Shown: piece by piece, positions 58,659 to 64,000 of the stretch
Numbering within the stretch: the stretch's first letter is position 1
Layout: each line of letters begins with the position of its first letter
NCBI GenBank assembly: GCA_964612565.1
Contig: CAZTDP010000001.1
Span: 132,939 to 196,938, forward strand
DNA from: CAZTDP01 sp964612565
Lineage (GTDB): Bacteria > Patescibacteriota > WWE3 > UBA101185 > UBA10185
Direction: 5' to 3'
DNA length: 64,000 bases
The notes under the pieces: model-generated
Told to the model about the DNA's origin: nothing
Database searches by the model: none
Seen by the model: the letters and a program-made list of their open reading frames with translations, nothing else
Program-made: the position numbers and the translations under genes

Positions 58659-60939
58659 CACTAAACCTTACGTCTTTTATTGAGGCCGTATCTCCAAATG
58701 GTTTTGAACCTATCCAAAATCTCCCTTGCTTAATTTGTTCCCAATTTCCTGCTGTGTCCCTTGCCTTATATAAAAGCTGTGTGTATCCTGGAGATTCTAT
58801 AGAAATAGGTTCGGCGTATATAAGCCAGCTGTAGCCGTCATCTAGCGAATAAAAAATTGTGTCAGTCATTTCGTTGGTGGATAAAGTTACTGTTATTGGT
58901 GCTAGGTAAAAACTGTTTTCTCCCGGCGGCTCGGTTGTGCTAAATGTTTCAGGCGGTAATATATCTGATTTTTCACCAAAAATCGCAAAATAACTAAAGT
59001 GATCTAAAACGGCTTCCAAAACTTTGCTTGACGAGTCAAATGTGCTCGCGACTTCAATCCATGTTTCGGTTTCTTCTGCCCAACGGTAAAGTTTTAAAGT
59101 TTCGGGAACAATGTTAATTAAATTTTCTGCCGAAATTGAGATTTGTATTTTTGCTAAAACATAATCTAGAGCTGTATTGCCGAGTTGATCTTTTAAGTCA
59201 AGATAAAACGCAGAGTTTTTAACATAGTCCAAACTTTTGGGTGGGGTAGGTTTTGGCGCGGATTGCAAGATAAGATCTAAAAAATCGTGCCCATGATTTT
59301 CTAAAATTTCGACGACTTTGTTGCCTAAAGATATCTTGGCGGAAATGTTTGTTTTGGTTTCAATACTTTCAGGGCCGGTGTTCCACAAATAGCTGCTTTG
59401 CGAACCTCGATGTTCGCCAAGTGAGTCTGACCATTTATACTGCGGCCACGGATCTACGCCCAAAAGATAATTCCAACCAAACGGATCAGTTCTTCCGTCC
59501 GGAAGATCATTTGCAAAAATTCCATCTTGGTTTAAATCCAAAAGAACTTCAAAATGCAAATGTGGGCCGGTTGTTTTTCCTGTCATCCCAATTTTTCCGA
59601 TCGTATCGCCTTTGTTAATCCAAACTGATTGAGCCGTTGTTGCCAACCCGTCTTTTTGTAAGTGCATATATGTGGTTTGAACACCGTTTAGATGGTTTAG
59701 CTTAATTGCGTTTCCGCAGTCTTTGCACTGGTAATAAGATGCTGTGCCGCTTTCAACAGCCAAAACATCTTCACCGTAATCCATATCAAAATCAATTCCA
59801 CCATGTGAACTATAAAATATTTTGGGCTTAGCATCTTTCTGGCCGTAAAAAGTTAGGGTCGTACTTTGCTCGTCCGTTGGTTCGGTTCTATATGAAAGCA
59901 GCGGGTATGAATGATCAAAAAACGAATTTATCTTGTCCAGCACATTTGCGCTTTCAGAATCCCTCCATGGAAACGTGAATACTTTGTTAATTTTGTTTGA
60001 GTCGAGGGTAGTCGAAAAACCGACACCATTTATGTCTACAAAGACAAGTCTTGGTTTTTGAATACCTACTAAAGCAAGGTCTCTTATTGTAGTTGAGGTA
60101 TATGCGTTTGCGTTTAAACTTTCCCACGTACTGCCGTTGTCGGTACTTCTTATAACGTCTTGTCCGACAGCCGCAGCTATCATTTGGCCGCGGGCAATTA
60201 CTTTCCTTATCCCCATCGAGTTGTTTTCAATGCGCATACACTCCCAAGAATTTAGATCCGGCTTTGTTCTAAACACACAATCCTGGCCTATTCCTCCTGC
60301 AAAGACATAAATATCGTTTGCTGCGGTTGAGTAAATAGTGTAATTAACTAAAGTTTGTTCCCATGTCTGACCTAAATCGCGGCTTACCATGTTACGGTTT
60401 ACTGTTGAGATCATGACAATTGTTTCTGTGCAAAATATGTTAAGTATTTTGGAATTAAACTCAGCGCGGTTTGCTTTTTCCCAGGTCAAGCCGTTGTCAA
60501 AAGATAACCACAATCCTTGAGATTCGGTTCCGAGATAAATTGTGCTGCCAAATTTACAGATTGCAGTGACGTGAGTTGTTGGGCCGATGTGCTCCCATGT
60601 AGTGTATGGATAAGAACTTTTTAAAATTCCGGGTGAACCTTCTGAGGCATAAAATGAACTTGCAAAAAGTGTGTTGTCTGCTAAATAAACGTATTCGATG
60701 CCTTTTTTATTTAGACCAATTGTTTGCCAGCTCAAACCGCCATTTTTAGAATAGTAAACACCGTTATAGGGATTAACCCACGAGCGGTCGTCAAATTCCG
60801 ACGCTATAAGTCCTTCTGATGTAGGTAAAATTGTTGTTATCTTATTTGAAGGAAGATTAAAGGGTTCCCATATCAAAGCAAATACAGCTTTGGTAAGGAG
60901 TAGAAGGAAAATGAAAACCGGAATCGTTTTAAACCTCAT
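58651..60939 (-). CDS. secreted beta-propeller plus M23 (LytM) peptidase
   Basis: About 762 residues from the ATG at 60939 (MRFKTIPVFIFLLLL, a signal peptide). The first ~340 residues carry BNR/YCF48-like repeats (YYSKNGGLSWQTI, WLSFDNGLTWEKA, RSTDNGSTWESL), i.e. a propeller. A LytM domain follows with HGGIDFD, TTYMHLQKDG, KIGMTGKTTG and HLHFEV holding the zinc ligands, then a beta-rich C-terminus. It probably cleaves peptide cross-links outside the cell. An earlier in-frame start at 61002 is less likely because TATAAA lies 6 nt before 60939. Confidence 0.9.
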   Translation of the reverse strand: MRFKTIPVFIFLLLLTKAVFALIWEPFNLPSNKITTILPTSEGLIASEFDDRSWVNPYNGVYYSKNGGLSWQTIGLNKKGIEYVYLADNTLFASSFYASEGSPGILKSSYPYTTWEHIGPTTHVTAICKFGSTIYLGTESQGLWLSFDNGLTWEKANRAEFNSKILNIFCTETIVMISTVNRNMVSRDLGQTWEQTLVNYTIYSTAANDIYVFAGGIGQDCVFRTKPDLNSWECMRIENNSMGIRKVIARGQMIAAAVGQDVIRSTDNGSTWESLNANAYTSTTIRDLALVGIQKPRLVFVDINGVGFSTTLDSNKINKVFTFPWRDSESANVLDKINSFFDHSYPLLSYRTEPTDEQSTTLTFYGQKDAKPKIFYSSHGGIDFDMDYGEDVLAVESGTASYYQCKDCGNAIKLNHLNGVQTTYMHLQKDGLATTAQSVWINKGDTIGKIGMTGKTTGPHLHFEVLLDLNQDGIFANDLPDGRTDPFGWNYLLGVDPWPQYKWSDSLGEHRGSQSSYLWNTGPESIETKTNISAKISLGNKVVEILENHGHDFLDLILQSAPKPTPPKSLDYVKNSAFYLDLKDQLGNTALDYVLAKIQISISAENLINIVPETLKLYRWAEETETWIEVASTFDSSSKVLEAVLDHFSYFAIFGEKSDILPPETFSTTEPPGENSFYLAPITVTLSTNEMTDTIFYSLDDGYSWLIYAEPISIESPGYTQLLYKARDTAGNWEQIKQGRFWIGSKPFGDTASIKDVRFSVN

Positions 60940-61031
60940 TTTATTTTTATACAAATTTACCGCTGTCGTAAAAAGGTACTTTATTCTACGTAGGTTAGAC
61001 ATTTATCGGAACCAAAGTATAATGGGAAATC

Positions 61032-62345
61032 GTGGAAAAGGTTATTACAGAGATCCAAAAATCAAATAAAAACTTAAATTTAGCCGAAGTGTCCGGTCTT
61101 TTGTACCTTGTTGTTAACGGTAACGGCGCCGATTTGGTTGGAAAAACCGGCCTTCCTAAGGAAACAATTAAAGCTTTTAAGTCCTCGATTGCCAATTATA
61201 TTGAGGAAAAAGAGGATTCGATAATTTTAAATTCCCGCGGGAAAGATTTGCTAAAGGATACAGAACTCAGACCGTATAAATGGAGTTTAAGCGACACGTA
61301 CGAATTTGATACCAATGTGGTTAAAGAATTCACTTCAATTCGAGAAAAATACAATTTAAATGCAAAAAGGGATCTTGATCAATTTTTTGCACTGCCCGAG
61401 ATTTCTTTAAAAAAAGCGCAGGTGATGATTGATAAAGGTTGTGTTGACGGGAACAAAATAGCGATATTGGGGGACGACGATCTTGTTTCAATTGCCCTGG
61501 CCTTGCTAAATTCTAATTACGATGGAATTTATGTATTTGAAACGGACCCGGATCTTTTAGCCTATATTAGTGCAACAGCTAACAGGTTGGGGTTGAAAAA
61601 CATTTACACTATTAAGTACGATTGCCGCGATGAACTTTTGACCGAGCATTTGGGAAAATATGATGTGGTAACCACCGATCCTCCCTACACCCAATCAGGA
61701 ATCCGACTGTTTTTGGACAGAGCACTAAGTTTAGTTGGCCCGACATCAGAGCTTCCCGGCAATTTTGTATTTCTTTATTATGGTAATAGCTTTAAGTCGC
61801 CCGAAAAGTTTTTAAAGATTCAGGAGATAATAAACCAATCAGGCCTTGTTTTAGAAGAAAGAGCAGCGAAATTCGCTCGATATTCAGGTGCCGAATCTAT
61901 TGGAAGTGCCAGCTCTTTGTATGTTTTAAAGACTAACCCGCACTCACACCTCGTGCCAATAGTTAACGATTTTTCAAAACTGTACACATACGATGTTCAA
62001 AAAGAAGAAAAGTTTCCATTTGTCGACCACGTTGTCATTAAAGCTACAGGTATTGATCAAAAACTTTTGCTAAACAAAAAGGTCTTTCTGAGCATTGCTC
62101 ACAAATTTTGCGATGCTCACAAATTAAAAATGGTTGACCAGCTAGTTACTCAGTTTAAAAACGGCGGTTTAAGTGTGACATTTATTTTATCGACCTCAAA
62201 TTTGGTTGTTCATACGTGGCCGGAGTTAGGGGCACTTCACTTGGATTTAATAACATGTTCACCGATATATAAGAAGAACGAATTACTTTCAACGGTTTCT
62301 GATTTGTTTGAAACAAAGCTTGTTGAGTCGTTCCTTGTTGACTAA
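61032..62345 (+). CDS. BpsA-like aminopropyltransferase fused to an AdoMet decarboxylase (SpeD)-like domain
   Basis: 437 residues. Residues ~1-90 form a winged-helix-like start. Residues ~110-325 resemble branched-chain polyamine synthase BpsA: DQFFALPEISLKKA, ILGDDDLVSIALALL, VFETDPDLLAYI, DVVTTDPPYTQSGI. Residues ~330-437 resemble SpeD: GGLSVTFILSTSNLVVHTWPE then LDLITC. Taking SpeD as guide, Ser389 (pyruvoyl source), His394 and Cys409 are kept at exact spacing, but the Glu before the Ser is Thr and the His after it is Asn. GTG start, 8 nt after TATAAT. Substrates not determinable. Confidence 0.78.
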   Translation: MEKVITEIQKSNKNLNLAEVSGLLYLVVNGNGADLVGKTGLPKETIKAFKSSIANYIEEKEDSIILNSRGKDLLKDTELRPYKWSLSDTYEFDTNVVKEFTSIREKYNLNAKRDLDQFFALPEISLKKAQVMIDKGCVDGNKIAILGDDDLVSIALALLNSNYDGIYVFETDPDLLAYISATANRLGLKNIYTIKYDCRDELLTEHLGKYDVVTTDPPYTQSGIRLFLDRALSLVGPTSELPGNFVFLYYGNSFKSPEKFLKIQEIINQSGLVLEERAAKFARYSGAESIGSASSLYVLKTNPHSHLVPIVNDFSKLYTYDVQKEEKFPFVDHVVIKATGIDQKLLLNKKVFLSIAHKFCDAHKLKMVDQLVTQFKNGGLSVTFILSTSNLVVHTWPELGALHLDLITCSPIYKKNELLSTVSDLFETKLVESFLVD

Positions 62346-62350
62346 AAAAT

Positions 62351-62381
62351 AAGCCCCGGAAGATTTTTAAGTCCGGGGCTT
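62351..62381. terminator. bidirectional intrinsic terminator
   Basis: Perfect 10-bp stem AAGCCCCGGA (62351-62360) and TCCGGGGCTT (62372-62381) with an 11-nt loop. A rightward TTTAT and a leftward TTATTTTTT follow, so it ends both the fusion gene and the convergent small gene, whose stop codon lies in the arm. Confidence 0.9.
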
Positions 62382-62659
62382 TATGGCTTTACGCTCAGAG
62401 TGATTGTCGGCACATCGTTCGTTAAATATCGGACAGCGACTTCAACTTGTGTTTTGTTATCCACTACTGCATCGGTGCCTGCGACTACAACATTTCGCAC
62501 AGATGGCGGTAGTTCTGCAAAGTACAAAGTGTTGGATAACATAAATTGTTCCAAATCATCCTCACTTATGGGTACTCTAACTTTTAGTGTTGTAGGTTCG
62601 CCAAAGAAAAAAGAGATAAACCTTGGAACCGGCTGTGTTATCTGGAGGTACGTGTCCAT
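62381..62659 (-). CDS. 92-residue protein, unknown
   Basis: A small soluble, beta-rich protein (TTLKVRVPISEDDLEQFML, KTQVEVAVRYL, TITLSVKP). No family recognised. Support: a clear Shine-Dalgarno AAGGTGAG before the ATG and the strong terminator at its stop. It is divergent from the rRNA leader. Like the orphan gene at 13.4 kb it has a leader with Shine-Dalgarno, unlike most monocistronic genes here. Confidence 0.6.
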   Translation of the reverse strand: MDTYLQITQPVPRFISFFFGEPTTLKVRVPISEDDLEQFMLSNTLYFAELPPSVRNVVVAGTDAVVDNKTQVEVAVRYLTNDVPTITLSVKP

Positions 62660-62711
62660 TTCTCACCTTTCTATCTGAGCGTTGTTTGCCTACTTAAAAA
62701 GTAGCATACCC

Positions 62712-62740
62712 TTGACAACAAAGGAAGGTATTGATATTTG
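62712..62740 (+). promoter_or_regulatory. candidate rRNA promoter
   Basis: A perfect -35 TTGACA (62712-62717). At 17 bp the -10 would be TATTTG (62735-62740), a weak match; GATATT at 15 bp is an alternative. It is the only consensus -35 ahead of 16S. Confidence 0.45.
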
Positions 62741-62765
62741 TAGGATGCTAGTGTATTCTGAACTC

Positions 62766-62787
62766 CGCACGGTAAACGTGCGTTTTT
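62766..62787 (+). terminator. short hairpin with T-run in the rRNA leader
   Basis: CGCACG (62766-62771) and CGTGCG (62777-62782) enclose GTAAA, followed by TTTTTG. The small stem suggests an attenuator or pause site, or an anti-termination-controlled terminator ahead of 16S. Confidence 0.45.
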
Positions 62788-62824
62788 GTATTGGCAGTTA
62801 CTAAAATGCCAAGTTAACAGCACG

Positions 62825-63085
62825 TTGAAATTCGAATAACTTTCAAGAATTAAAAGGCAAGAAGAATGTAAGTTCCTGAAATTCCTTTCATCCTTCGGGA
62901 TGAGAAAAAATTCGGACCACTTTATCCCGTCAAAAGGATAAAGATGCAAAGAAAATCTTAGGATTTTCTTTGGATTGAGCCATAGCATTACATGCTATGG
63001 TATCAATCCTAATGCCCCGGTGTAAAAACCGGAAAAATAACAACCAAGATAATAATCTTTTCCTTTTCAGCTTCGGTTGAAAAGG
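62825..63085 (+). promoter_or_regulatory. 16S rRNA leader with a chain of local hairpins
   Basis: No gene is present. In order: TTGAAA/TTTCAA (62825-62846); TCATCC-TTCG-GGATGA (62888-62903); CTTTATCC/GGATAAAG (62920-62943); CAAAGAAAATC/GATTTTCTTTG (62947-62972); GGATTGA..CCATAGCAT/ATGCTATGG..TCAATCC (62972-63009); CCGGT/ACCGG (63017-63032); AAGAT/ATCTT (63046-63059); CCTTTTCAGC-TTCG-GTTGAAAAGG (63062-63085). Probably rRNA processing or anti-termination elements. Confidence 0.8.
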
Positions 63086-63086
63086 T

Positions 63087-64000
63087 ATATTTAAGAATTT
63101 GATCCTGGTTCAGGGTAAATGCTAGCGGTGTGCCTAAAGTATGCAAGTCGAACGGTTTTGTAGCAATACAAGATAGTGGCGAACGGCTGAGTAACACGTA
63201 GGAATCTACCCTCAAGTTAGGGATAGCCTCGCGAAAGCGGGAGTAATACCTAATGTGAAGGAAACTTCAAAGACGCAAGTCGCTTGGGGATGAGCCTGCG
63301 GCCTATCAGGTAGTTGGTGGGGTAAATGCCTACCAAGCCTATGACGGGTAGCTGGTGTTAGCGCATGACCAGCCAGAAGGGCACTGAGACACGGGCCTTA
63401 CTCCTACGGGAGGCAGCAATTGGGAATCTTCCGCAATGGGCGAAAGCCTGACGGAGCGACACCGCGTGAGGGATGACGGCCTTCGGGTTGTAAACCTCGT
63501 TATAAGCACCGGCTAACTACGTGCCAGCAGCAGCGGTCATACGTAGGGTGCAAGCATTACCCGGTCTTACTGGGCGTAAAGAGTTCTGTAGGCGGCTAAG
63601 TAAGTTGAGGGTTAAATATCTCGGCTCAACCGAGAAAAAGCTTTCAATACTGCTTGGCTAGGAGGCAACTAGGGGGTAGCGGAACATATGGTGTAGCAGT
63701 TAAATGCGTTGATATCATATGGAACACCAAGGGGGAAGCCAGCTACCTGGGGTTGTCCTGACGCTGAGAGACGAAAGCGTGGGGAGCGAAACGGATTAGA
63801 TACCCGTGTAGTCCACGCCGTAAACAATGTCTGCTAGATGCTCGATTTTTTGAGTGTCGAAGCTAACGCGTTAAGCAGACCGCCTGGGGAGTACGGTCGC
63901 AAGATTAAAACTCAAAGGAATTGGCGGGGACCCGCACAAGCGGTGGAGCATGCTCTTTAATTGGCTGATAACCCAAGAACCTTACCAGGGCTTGACATGC
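63087..64000 (+). rRNA. rrs: 16S ribosomal RNA, 5' part, cut by window end
   Basis: Universal 16S landmarks in order: a TTTGATCCTGG start, ACTCCTACGGGAGGCAGCA (~63400), the 530 loop region with GTGCCAGCAGCAGCGGTCA, GATTAGATACCC (~63793), AACTCAAAGGAATTGGCGGG (~63911) and the start of the 1030 region (CTTGACATGC) at the end. Helix 17 is reduced: TTGTAAACCTCGTTATAAGC joins almost directly to the CACCGGCTAAC segment. No intron or insertion is seen up to the window end. The 5' end is estimated from alignment to E. coli. Confidence 0.97.

Noticed and set aside
62671..62988. 105-codon open frame in the 16S leader
   Set aside because: It covers the hairpin chain and rRNA promoter on the opposite strand; composition and lack of start signal argue against coding.
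1..64000. Recoded TGA as seen in Gracilibacteria/Absconditabacteria
   Set aside because: TGA ends many genes at the expected family length (e.g. the PilM-like gene, lgt), so it is an ordinary stop.
1..64000. CRISPR arrays, insertion sequences, prophage or tRNA genes
   Set aside because: No spaced direct repeats of 24-40 bp, no transposase or integrase motifs, and no T-arm/acceptor patterns were found.
63087..64000. 16S rRNA intron, frequent in CPR
   Set aside because: All landmarks up to the window end are continuous; only a shortening (helix 17) is seen.

Overview
The window reads as a chromosomal segment of a bacterium from the Candidate Phyla Radiation (Patescibacteria). The evidence is a partial 16S rRNA gene with a strongly shortened helix 17 and two mismatches each to the 27F and 515F primer sites, very compact overlapping genes, shortened enzymes (a 323-residue PGK, a 217-residue triosephosphate isomerase), split transketolase, an archaeal-type ATP-dependent DNA ligase, a PilM/N/O-like machine and a Gram-positive-like wall toolkit (MurJ, FemX pair, LCP, sortase, D,D-carboxypeptidase). 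TGA is used as a stop. A Katanobacteria/Microgenomates affinity is plausible but not decided here. Two runs of exactly 100 N (36652-36751 and 45816-45915) are scaffold gaps.

Layout. 1-2 kb: probable oriC and dnaA. 2-10 kb: HAD phosphatase, zinc ribbon, ruvX, then a leftward group of a large membrane protein, a PilM/FtsA-like ATPase, a VirD4/TraD-like ATPase and small envelope proteins. 10-13.4 kb: hrcA-grpE-dnaK without dnaJ. 13.8-17.3 kb: lepA and murJ. 17.4-20.3 kb: rpsT, pilN- and pilO-like genes, a surface protein with a VPDTG sorting signal and a convergent sortase. 20.3-26.4 kb: holA, an LCP protein and lower glycolysis (tpiA, pgk, gap) with a miniature AOR-family protein plus ferredoxin, then thioredoxin. 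26.5-33.7 kb: carboxypeptidase, DUF192 protein, UvrD helicase, rsmA, a glycosyltransferase, a candidate non-coding RNA and two FemAB-type ligases. 33.7-41.9 kb: helicase-nuclease, rmuC, metG, a 5' nuclease, nth and a cupredoxin-like protein. 41.9-48.7 kb: pentose-phosphate and aldolase genes. 48.6-56.5 kb: lgt, small membrane proteins, DNA ligase, a degenerate Fic protein, recF, mutM and a glycosyltransferase. 56.5-62.7 kb: pilin-like protein, HEPN-like protein, mnmA, a beta-propeller/M23 protein and a BpsA-like/SpeD fusion. 62.7-64 kb: a highly structured rRNA leader and the first two thirds of 16S.

The most general signal is regulatory. At more than twenty genes a good -10 hexamer lies only 6-9 nt before the start codon, which predicts leaderless mRNAs. 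Shine-Dalgarno sequences appear mainly at operon-internal genes and at a few small orphan genes. Two genes (murJ and the DUF192 gene) instead carry 17-nt tandem start modules that encode six-codon leader ORFs ending in ATGA overlaps. Other leads are the polyamine-type fusion protein, the mini-AOR/ferredoxin pair inside glycolysis, an unidentified ~168-nt RNA with its own promoter and terminator, and several enzyme folds that have lost catalytic residues (Fic, ribulose-phosphate epimerase, cupredoxin, acylphosphatase). All homology statements come from reading motifs; no database search was run.
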